From Antedon mediterranea (taxonomy: Eukaryota; Echinodermata; Crinoidea; Comatulida; Antedonidae), in NCBI RefSeq assembly GCF_964355755.1, contig NC_092679.1:6698001-6762000 (forward strand): a stretch of 64,000 bases of DNA, written 5' to 3'. Below are positions 49,530 through 59,682 of the stretch, one piece after another. The translations under genes and the position numbers were made by a program. The notes beneath the pieces were generated by a model that ran no database searches, had not been told where the DNA came from, and worked only from the letters and a program-made list of their open reading frames with translations. Every line of letters starts with the position of its first letter. The stretch's first letter is position 1.

Positions 49530-50518
49530 CGTTTAAACGCTGTGTTTTGCAATGGTGCGTAAACGTAGGCCTACATGTTCCATAACACACTGACAGTTCC
49601 TTAACTGAGATTTTGCAGATCTAACCGACCTGCCCGTCACTTTATTTAATTGCCTTGCTTCAATACGTATATACGTTTTCTGAAAAGAGTAATTTATACC
49701 GTAAAAACCTACCACCTACCAGCAATTGTGTAATTGCTTGTAAATTATTGTTAATAATAATGTATTTTTTCTTCTATTAACATGTAGGCCTATTCTATAT
49801 GCAACAGAAAACCATAGGCCTACAATATAATAATCAACATTTTTAATTAGAGAGTCCATGGATAATTCATCAACATAACAAGTAGTTTCTATCATTCATT
49901 TTTTATCATCCGTTTACATATTCTACTTGTTCTTTATATGTATAATACATGTATTTTCACAATTGTGGATACTCTTCAAATCCCACAGTTAAATGAATAA
50001 AAACTACAGTCTGTATTTATCATCAGTATCTGTTTGCTATATACAAAGTAAACATGTATTCATTCTGATATCGCGATAATGTTGTGTCGAAGTCTACAGT
50101 TGTTAAAGCCTCAAGTAAGGGCTTCATGCATTGAAAACACAAAATAAGTTTACGGTATTCACTCTTGAAAACAAGACATTGATGATGAAAATTACAGCAA
50201 CTTCAGTAAGCAATTTGATCACAATTTTGTTAAATCAAAATTAAATGAGTGATTTTGTATAATCTACCAACACACTCAATGAGAACTGTCAACGACACGA
50301 AAATAATAACTTTATTTAGGCCTATACATCTAGTTCTAAATACAATTACAATAACTAGGCCTACTTGCTTAATACCTATTCCTCTTATTTAGAGCAATAG
50401 GCCTATCATATCATCATAAATCATGGTTGCAAATAGGTATAATGTGAACATGTATATATACCTTCAAACACTAACTAGAACATCATGAGGGAGTGTCAAA
50501 TATCATAAAACCACTTAC

Positions 50519-50570
50519 CTGCTTCTAACCGGATCCTCGCTGCTGCCGACGACTGTGTTTACATGAATAT
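50519..50570 (-). other. Possible non-coding 5' exon end of the K2P gene
   Basis: A strong minus-strand donor (AGAAGCAG|gtaagtgg) lies at 50519, about 1 kb upstream of the channel start codon. A CAG acceptor lies 10 nt before the ATG (exon start at 49539). Together they could splice a leader exon onto coding exon 1. The acceptor lacks a good pyrimidine tract and the right boundary is a guess, so this is only a candidate; RNA reads joining 50519 to 49539 would settle it. Confidence 0.3.
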
Positions 50571-51373
50571 TGTATTAATTTAATGCCGCTATTGTTATCG
50601 GGCGTTTGATCATGATAAGGACCCAACCACTAAGGCGCTGTTTGGATAGCTATGACCACGCGAAACAATAAAACATTATCCGGTAGGGGAACTTCGTAGT
50701 TTAATGCAACGGTATCATTTAATGACTTCGACAATTATTGAAATACTAAATTACACAAAAACAATGGAATTACAATAAGTACAGAAATATAAGTTAGATA
50801 AAGTTTTACTTTATTAACCTACACGTAGGCCTACATATTTTTTTCATTTTTTTTTATTCATTTAACATTGTTGCTTCTTTGGATGTTAGTTTTTAGAATC
50901 CTCTATTAAATTGGATATACCTTTATTAACAAAGAGTACCACCCACATTATTATTACTGTATTATGGTAAAAGGGAAGATACCATTATATTATATACAGT
51001 ATCTTCTAATTACTGTGTGCAGCTAGCAGCAGAGTGAACTTAATTTGTGTTCACATATAGAGGGCGCACTTGTTATTAGCGCGAAAATTGCAAATTTGAG
51101 TTTTAGAAAACGCCACCACCACACACAACAGACAGCAATAATTATTCATAAAAAAGTGGCTTATTTTTTCCGATTAAAGTATATTTTGAGACAGTTGATG
51201 AACAGTTATTATAGGAAGTACGTACATTAACGTGAGTTTAAATTTACAACACCATAAATTACAACTTAATAATAGCTAAGCTAGGCCGAGAAGCAGTAGG
51301 CTATTTATAGGCTAGGGCCTAGCCTAGGCCTAGGCCTAGTATTATAAACCGGTTGTCGGCAGCTTTACCGTCA

Positions 51374-52117
51374 TATAATTATCGCCGTGGTTAGGATTCC
51401 GGCACCGGAACTCAACTGCCCAGCGTTAGGGATTCCGACACGCTATTGCGCATGCCCAGAGCGAGGTAATCGGCGACTCTCTATACTTTTTAACAGCGAT
51501 GGATTATTTCATAGCTGCGCCATGGGATCCACTAATCTAGGCTAGGTCTACCAGTTCGACTACGTGACCAGTGGGCCTATAGTATTTATTTTGTAATTAA
51601 AAAGTGGTTGCTTCATTCATATATAAAATTCATATCATTATGAATTATATAAATACATGACTAGTTTTATGATTTTTCATAAGGCATTATACTGTACATA
51701 TACAACATGCCATCAAGTTGATTTGTTGACGGCAGCCACCGCGTGGATGTGAAAAAACTGTTCGGGAAGTCAGGGTCGCAACGCTAAAAACAGCATTACG
51801 ATTCTTAGATAGATACTGATACTTATTAATAATATCATTATAATTATTTTAACGCGTGGCGTAGTCATATTTTAATTATTAATTCATGTATGGCATAGGC
51901 CAAGTTTCATCCATCGCTCTCTCGCTCGCGCAACGACTATCTAGGCTACAGTAAATCCCTATAACAAACACTCCGACTCTTCGTGGTGTGGCACTATTAT
52001 TAGTGCAAGCTATAATTCACTTCCCAGAGCTCTGGGCATGCGCAATAGCGTGTCGGATTCCCTAACGGTGGGCAGTTGAGTTCCGGTGCCGGAATCCTAA
52101 CCACGGCGTATAATTAT
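51374..52117. mobile_element. 726-bp inverted-repeat transposon with 9-bp target duplication (element A)
   Basis: The element is 51383-52108, flanked by TATAATTAT at 51374-51382 and 52109-52117. Ends of 80 bp starting CGCCGTGGTTAGGATTCCGG match in inverted form with two mismatches. They contain TTGCGCATGCCCAGAGC. The middle has no frame. Length and duplication size again point to a Mutator-like non-autonomous element. Confidence 0.88.
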
Positions 52118-52311
52118 TAAGGAACCATGGTCATTTCGGCCCAACTGGTTGATGCATTGATCTGTTTATTTGCATACTAGGCTTAAATATACTATAGAAT
52201 CTACTCCTATATAGGCCTAAATCTAACACTAGTTAATAGGTAGGCCTATCAAAAATGGCTTACAAAATCAAACCAAACAATCGTGTCGTCAATATATTTC
52301 TTAATAATAAT

Positions 52312-53375
52312 CGCCATGGCTAAAGATACGGTACCATATCCTAACTTCTGTTTGCATCGTACAAGGACTTAGGATTTTTTTTCATATCGCGAAAACAGTA
52401 ATCAACCAGCGGCAACATTTTCTTTATGCTTCATTTATCGCTAAATCGCCGTCGTGTGACAAAAACTAATTAAATGTAGCTTACGAGTGTTATTACTGAA
52501 AAGCCAAAACATGTTGATTTTAATTCTAGAATACAGAAATTTACTGTTTCAAAAGAGGCCTACTACGTACTATACTCCCTGCTATAACCTATAGCCTCGG
52601 TATATGAGTTTGTTTGCCAGGCTGGGGCCAGCTGCATGTGTGCGCTGATTTCTGTGACTGAGACCTGGGGGCTAGGCCTATTGTCCGCATTTTTGTTTAT
52701 GGTCACCATCTGTAACCAAAGTTTAATAAAAAAAAATATAGGCGTAAATAGGCCATTTGGAATAAAAATAAAACCCTCTGTCATATAGTAACTATGGACG
52801 AATGAACTAGACGCAACACAATTTCTAGACTTGCTCCAAGTCTGTATTTATTGTCTTTTTATGTCATTCCACACGTCGTCATTTTGATTTTTGTCTGAAA
52901 TCTCAAGTAATACACGTATGAATCACCATATGTGCAAAAATATTTATATTTTTACTAATATTAAGAAAAAACTCCGTCTGGAGCCCAGACTACACAATTT
53001 CCAACATTGAATTACAATTCCATTACTTCTAATTTGGCTATCAACATATTTCTACTGTTTTAAAAGCTTTATCCACCAACCACATGATCTTGCTCTATTA
53101 CTACAGCATCGACGTTGTCGGCCGTTATTAAACTTTTGGATTCAACATTGGTAGGTCTAGCCCCGAGGTCAAGTCACAGAATCATCAGCGCACACATCCA
53201 TGCAGCCTGGTGCCGCATTCTCCACAGACGCGATGTGAAAAAAAATCCCAAAGTCCTTATACGATGACGTCACACACGTAACAGCACCCCATTGGCTGAT
53301 TATGACGTGATGCAATTTTACCGTACCTTTAGTAAACGGAAGTTAGGATACGGTACCGTATCTTTAGCCACGGCG
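52312..53375. mobile_element. 1,064-bp inverted-repeat transposon related to element A (element B)
   Basis: It starts CGCCATGGCTAAAGATACGG and ends CCGTATCTTTAGCCACGGCG. Inverted homology extends inward in blocks: 52355-52400 with 53225-53265 (AAGGACTTAGGATTTTTTTT), then about 52612-52680 with 53150-53215 (TGTGTGCGCTGAT). Flanks TAATAATAAT and TAATATAATA differ by an indel. The right end stops 97 bp before the LRR1 start codon. Confidence 0.85.
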
Positions 53376-53472
53376 TAATATAATAGGCCTAATATTAAAA
53401 AATTTCTGTTATTTATAGGCCTCCCACTACACTAGCAAGGCTTAATATTAGATAAAAAGACAGAGCTGCAAA

Positions 53473-55773
53473 ATGCGGTTGACTTGCAATGCAGAAGTTG
53501 TCAACCGGCAGTTATCAGCTCAAGGAATGCGCAAGAAAAGTCAACCAATTCGTACATTTCTTTCAATTGGGCGTTCAAAATCAACAGACAGTAAAACAGG
53601 AGCCATTTTTCTCATGGTTTGCACGGCTAAGGACAGAGTTGGCACCAAATATAAGGTACAGTACTACAGCATTCAGATAATTGTTTGTGTATTTTTGCTT
53701 TTTTAGCTTTACACAGTAGTTTGAGGTACTCTAGAATTTGCATTCTCAATCAAAGTGTAAAATAAAACTTCCCTCTTTTTACTACTGTAGTGTACAATTT
53801 TCACAACCAATACCAACTCAAACATTGATGTTATACACACTATAGAGTAGATTCTCAATATTAACAATGATATATCAAAGGTACAGTATAACACACTAAA
53901 CAGTATAGAAAGAAAAATTTCATCCGAAAGCAAAGCAGCCCAGACAGAGCAGTAAGAAGTCTACTCAGAGAACAAAGACATTAAGTCAAGTCATTTACCA
54001 GTAATATTTGTTTAACTGTTTCATTTTAGTTGCGTGACAATGTGCAGAATATCTTTGGCAAATTTATACAAGATGGAAAAGCTACAATTAGACTGAAAGT
54101 TCCACCGTTTGATATTCAACTTCAAAAGGTTTGTCAAGATCTAAGTCTTAGATCAGGTTGTTTTTCGATACAAACTTTTTAATCAATTTATTAATTTTAT
54201 TCACAGGCAGATCAGGTATCTTTGAAACACTTCCTTTCCATTGTGAAATTAGGACATCAAAACCGAGATATGGATAAAGTCAAACTGTCAATATTAGCAC
54301 CAGCGACATCTTCGCAAGTCGAACCGTTAAAAGTACGCTTAAACATCACCGACCGTCAGAACTATCCACTAGCAAATGGGTTCCCACGGACGCTGGAGAC
54401 ATTACGAGTTTGCAACTGCATGCTGAAGAAAGTGGATTCAAGAATTCTAATGTTAAAACAACTCCGAAGTCTGGACTTCAGCAATAACCGGTTCCAAACA
54501 TTACCAGAACAACTCTCTCAAATACCAACTCTTGCCGAGCTTAAATTAACTGGGAATTTCCTACTGGAAGTTCCCAAATGTATATGGACTGGAAAGTTAC
54601 AACATAGTCTTAAAATGCTTGATCTTTCCGATAATAAACTTCAATATATATCACCTGACATTACCAAAATGTCTTCATTGGTCAGACTTAACCTTAATTC
54701 AAATGAAATCAAGAAACTTCCCTCAAATTTTGGTCAGTTAAGTGCTCTTAAATTCTTCTCGGCTGCCAGAAACAAATTGAGAAATTTGCCAGCAACGTTT
54801 GGTGATTTGCGGATGGAAGAATTGGATTTAAGTGGGAACGAATTTGAAAAAGACAGTGATATACAGCTGCTTAATCAAGATTATATTGTAATGCCACTTA
54901 CAGAACTAGCTGCAAGAATTGTTGCAAAATTTAGGTAAATATAGGTTATATTTTACATGATTTTAACATGATTAAATTTGAATTTTTTAATTATTACAAC
55001 CCTGGCCTGTTTGTGTTTAAGGATCTATATTTCATTTCTTTTTCAAACAATCCAGCATAAAATAATATAGGATATATGAAATCACTATTAAATAATATAG
55101 GATATATGAAATCACTATTAAATTTAATAGTTAAACTGATAATTATGAACAGTAGGCCTATGTATATATAGCCTGCATTTTTAACTACCGTAATTAAAAA
55201 ACAAACAAACAAAAACATATGTTAAAGTTTAATGGTAGAAAGTAAGCTTGCCTTCCAACCCCAACATCCAGGCTTCTTCAATCCTGACTTAGATCCAGGG
55301 TAGTTCAGCAACTCACGACTGTACTCTCACTCAGCCTTAAATGCAACTTCCATCCTGTAATTTTCGAGCTACTTGCTGTTGGATCTGTATGAAAATCACA
55401 TAACATGTATCAACTTTGCAAGTCAACCTAGCTAATGATAATAAATTGTCCAGAATATTATCATCTAATTATGAAGTTCATTTAATATTTAGTATTTTTC
55501 CTTGTTTTTTGTAGGCTACCACATGATCCAAGTACGCTGCCAGCTTATTTGTGTAAATACCTGATGAGGACCAAGATGTGTGTATGCTCTCGTGAATGCA
55601 TCTTGCCTTACGCTACCGCGCTTCGCAGCATTGATTTGCGCCAAACTGCTCACATCATCACAAGGACGGAGAACACTGGAGTGACAGCACCTTTACAAAC
55701 GTTCCTTTGTTCAACTCGCTGTTATAAAAACATTTTAAGAAATTCAAAATGTTTATGGAAATGCAAACGGTGA
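53473..55773 (+). CDS. LRR1: LRR1, leucine-rich-repeat substrate receptor of the CUL2 ubiquitin ligase, complete, 4 exons
   Basis: Coding exons are 53473-53655, 54030-54128, 54207-54934 and 55515-55773, with introns of phase 0, 0 and 2, giving 1,269 nt and 422 residues (human LRR1 is about 414). The first donor is weak (AAG|gtacag), but the join gives GTKYK-LRDN, matching the family. Residues 1 to about 125 are the PH-like N-terminal region; about 135-310 hold the leucine-rich repeats (for example LRSLDFSNNRFQTLP, LKMLDLSDNKLQYIS). An elongin BC-box pattern follows at 324-333 (PLTELAARIV), then a CUL2-box pattern at 345-353 (LPAYLCKYL), then a cysteine cluster C359, C361, C365, C402, C406. 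In animals CRL2-LRR1 ubiquitylates the MCM7 subunit of the terminated replicative helicase. The ATG has A at -3. A polyadenylation signal AATAAA occurs at 56072, another near 56175. It is divergent from the K2P gene and convergent with BIRC6. Confidence 0.95.
55061..55120. repeat. 30-bp direct duplication, LRR1 intron 3
   Basis: Two identical tandem copies of a 30-bp unit that starts AATAATATAGGATATATGAA. Confidence 0.9.
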
Positions 55774-56071
55774 AGATCTTTATTTAACTTAATTTAGCAT
55801 AACTTAAATGTAACTTGCATTATAAATGTGGTTGTTATACATACACAGAACATATGCCAAAGATATTTTTCATTCTTATAAAACGCATTAATTTTACTGA
55901 TCTACTACTACTTCTTAAAAATTAATATCAAGTATACAGGACTGCATATACAGTATAATATAACGATTTGTTTTTTTGTAATGTTTGTAAAAATGTATGT
56001 CAAAATACGAGAATTTTATACCATATACCTATAATTTAGAAAAATTAAAAAAAACCTTAAAATTCAATGTA

Positions 56072-56077
56072 AATAAA
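56072..56077 (+). terminator. Candidate polyadenylation signal for LRR1
   Basis: AATAAA lies about 300 bp after the LRR1 stop codon; a second candidate is near 56175. Confidence 0.4.
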
Positions 56078-56255
56078 AGTTAATTTGTATTTAATTTATT
56101 AATATTATTTTTTCTAAATATTAGTCATGTACAGTATATTATTTCTGCTTGTATTGTGATTTTTAAGAGATATGAATAAATATAACGTATAATAAATAGT
56201 ATCTTTATTTTTCATTTAAATTTTGTTGAAGGTGCCAGTTTTGTGAAAGCACTGT

Positions 56256-56439
56256 AAAGGGACCGTCTTTCACACCTGTTCCGACACGGTTACGGTCCGG
56301 CGAATCAAACATCAATGTTTCGTTTTCATGCGGCTATGCACCAATCGATATGCACATAGCCGCGGGAAAACAAAACATTGACGTTCGATTGGATTTTCCG
56401 GGGCTGGAACCGTGCCGGAAATGGTGTGAAAGACCCTTA
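56256..56439. mobile_element. 184-bp palindromic MITE (AAGGG...GTCTTTCACACC ends)
   Basis: Left arm GACCGTCTTTCACACCTGTT then CCGACACGGTTACGGTCCGG; right arm CCGGGGCTGGAACCGTGCCG then GAAATGGTGTGAAAGACCC. The centre pairs ATGCGGCTATG with CATAGCCGC. Confidence 0.86.
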
Positions 56440-57282
56440 ACAATACAAGATACCGTCAACCTTGCCTACTACTATACAACAATATATGAAATGCAAATGT
56501 AAAGACAGACATGAGGTACCAACCACCCACAGATTTAGTTTTAAATGAATGGAACTCGTACTTCGTCACAGAAAAATAGACGGTATCTATATAACAGAAC
56601 ACACAATTTGAGAAGCAGTACAGTAGTATTTATAGAAGTATTTAAAATATACTACTTAAATATAGTGTGTTCCAGCTATCTTACATTTCTACCTGAGGAA
56701 TCCCATCACGATGTTTGACTATGTGATTTTAATTTGCTTGGCTTTTGAAAATGTTATATTTTGGATATTACTATTAATAAAGAGATCCATTAAAATTAAA
56801 TTGTCTTATTATTTTCAGCAGAATAATAATCAATCAACAATACTTGGTAGTGGTACATGAAAAAAATGTTGATGGCACCAGCAATTTATGATTGCAATAC
56901 AAATTTCTTATTTAATGTTTGGAATTAAGACTGTGATTAGTATTATGTGGCCTAGTATAAAACAATATGGAATTAGCTACAGAGACTAAGAAGACACCAT
57001 ACGTCGTCACCTTAGCTAGAGTAGTACAGTAGTCTGGTCTGGTGCATCAACCCACGGCCTGTCAGGCCTCCACACCTAGCTAGGCCTAGCCGTTTTACTC
57101 TTCAGATTTTAGACGTACCAAAGACATATTTTATTACAAAAAGCTTCTATTATTTGTCTACAATAATACAACATAAAGATTCAAATGAATCTATGCCCAA
57201 TCTAATCTAAATTATGTACACAAAATTAAAAATACATTTCCTGCCTTTTATCTTTAAACGTGCTCGAAAACTTCTTACAAAT

Positions 57283-57435
57283 ATGGCGGCATCATTAGCT
57301 GAAAGCCCTGAATTTTACAACAAGAAACCCTTACAAAAATCGTCCGCTGATTCGTGGGAACTTTTTGTATCCATTTACAGTTACTGTAGCACAATTACTC
57401 TCTTGATTAAATGTGTATGTTTCGGGCATATATGA
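57283..57435 (+). CDS. Short open frame with a good start context and near poly(A) signal (doubtful)
   Basis: The ATG at 57283 sits in AAATATGGCGGCA and opens 50 codons beginning MAASLAESPEF, with mixed polar content unlike random AT-rich frames nearby. The stop is followed within a few bases by AATAAA. It lies in the convergent gap between LRR1 and BIRC6. It may be a microprotein, a retrocopy fragment, or the first exon of an unseen gene; I recognise no family. Confidence 0.15.
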   Translation: MAASLAESPEFYNKKPLQKSSADSWELFVSIYSYCSTITLLIKCVCFGHI

Positions 57436-59682
57436 TGAAATAAAATATTGAAACCAAATTAAAAAACACAACTTCTGTTATTATGCCTTGAATTTCAGGT
57501 TTTTATTTCCATATTCTTGTACCAATCTTGTACAACTGAATCAACAAATTCCATAACCAAGTTTAATCTATTTATATATGTACTTACGTATTTGCTATAA
57601 AACTCTTTACCAGTTTTGAATAATGAACTTTATTATAACTGTACATTTTTATTTTCTCAGATATCATACAACTTCACAAAGTTCTAATACACACAGACAT
57701 GTTAAGAAAAACCTTGAGATCATCTCTGTTTGAATAGACAAACAGTACACATATCGAGACGTTACTATAGCTTAAATATTGAGGTTGAATTAAGGATATA
57801 TTGTTTTATGACTTTTCTAACAATTACTTCTAATTAGGCACTTTTTCTTGTAGTTTGCTTCATTTTCAAAACATTAATTACTGCTAAACAAGAAAAATGC
57901 TTTAAAATGTAAAAAATGTGTAATTTCTGAGTTTCCATACATTTCACTACTACAGCACGTTGAATTTAAAGAATATAAAGTACGCAACCATTAACAAAAC
58001 TTAGAAAGTCCAAATGGGAGGAATGCCTCGGGTTTAAACACACTCCACATTGAACACAACTTAAAAACATATCTGTGATATATTCGCATCTCTGTACAGT
58101 AACATATTAAACACATGTCAAATTGACCAAAAAATAATTAAATTATATTTAGACTAGAATAGATGCCAATATTATATTCAATATTTCTGCAAGCTTTTTA
58201 TAATACATCACTGTAAGATTGTTATAGACAGTTTTGGATAGAGTGTGGATTAGCTGTATATAGACTTTGTCCCAGATAATTCACTACTGTAAAAAATGTT
58301 ATATGTTTATGCTTTAAGCTACAGCAAATTGAATATCGCAAATGCAATTTTTTCTTGCTCTACACAATATAAATTATACACTTACAAGGTGCAACGGAAG
58401 ATTGTTGTATGTACATGTTTACTTATAAATTGTTTCAATATGTATTTTTCCCGATAGATTACAATGATAAAATATAAATTTGAAAAATTGCATTTTTCTA
58501 TTAAATTAAATTTCAATAATACTCAGTTTAATAATAATTTATTATACACTGAATGAACCGTAATCAAAAAGCTGTTATATGCATTATGCTAGAAATATAT
58601 TGACCAAATTTCAGGTAAATTTATTTCTGTATACGTAGGATGCAATATACTTTTTCATAGGTAATAATTATATGTATATTAATAAAATAAACCAAAATAC
58701 CTTTCCATTTAGATTATTTTAAGCTAATTTTAGGCTGCAATAATATTATCACAAAAGTTGTTACCTTGTCTTATTCCAGGAAATATACTGGCTTTCAAAA
58801 TACTATGGAGAGGGTTAAAAACCCAAAAATCCACTCTATGATTCTTATTGGCGCTTTTTCATACAGTAGGTTAGCAAGTGCGTGATTGCTAGCCAAAATT
58901 AGGAAGTTAGATACATCTACTCTACTACAGTAGTATTGTACTACCGAAAATGTTTTTATTAGTTCTATGAGGTACATGGTAGTTCATTTTTGTTTTGTTT
59001 TTGTTTTGTTTTTGTTTGTTTCACCTCATATCTCCCAAAACCAGACTCCCTGACAACTGTAATCTTCCAAACAAATCAGAATTCTCAAAAGGTCCAACCT
59101 TTCTCCTATTTTAAATTGGAGTCTGAAAATCTGGAACTTTAGGCCAGCCTAACTGTGGCCTGTTTGGGCCATCTTAAGGGTGGCCTAAAGTTGACCGACT
59201 AGTATTAGTGCTATTTATTAAGTAACTTTTATCAGATTGTATAAATCATTTATAAATAATTGTACATGTAATCAATTATGCCTCTATTGTTCAGCTATAT
59301 TTAGACATGGGTCTCAAACAGACCTACAGTATACTAATATTTCTGTAACAACATTCATCAAAATAAAATCAGCAGTCAGTTCTCTAAATAGGCCTATACA
59401 ATCCAACATAGACACTGCTTAAATATACAGGTATTTAATAATTACACGGTTAACACAACACAACTGCTATGTATTGCAAATAAAACAAAACATTATGGAA
59501 TTCTGATTTCCCGCAAATATTTTCACACTAAATACAAACCCAGACACACTCCGATTTCACCCACCCACACACCTACCAACAAAAACACCCTTCCCCCTTC
59601 CACACACAATTTTCTACATAATACAGTTATATGCAGCAAGTAATGGGTTTGTTAACACTAAATAATATCACCTGTTTTACTG
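57436..59682. other. Convergent gap, presumed BIRC6 3' UTR and spacer
   Basis: No coding exon is supported. On the minus strand, AATAAA-type signals (TTTATT on plus) occur near 59213, 58620 and 57506, but the true 3' end cannot be chosen. A (TTTTG)n run lies at about 58988-59022. Confidence 0.5.
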
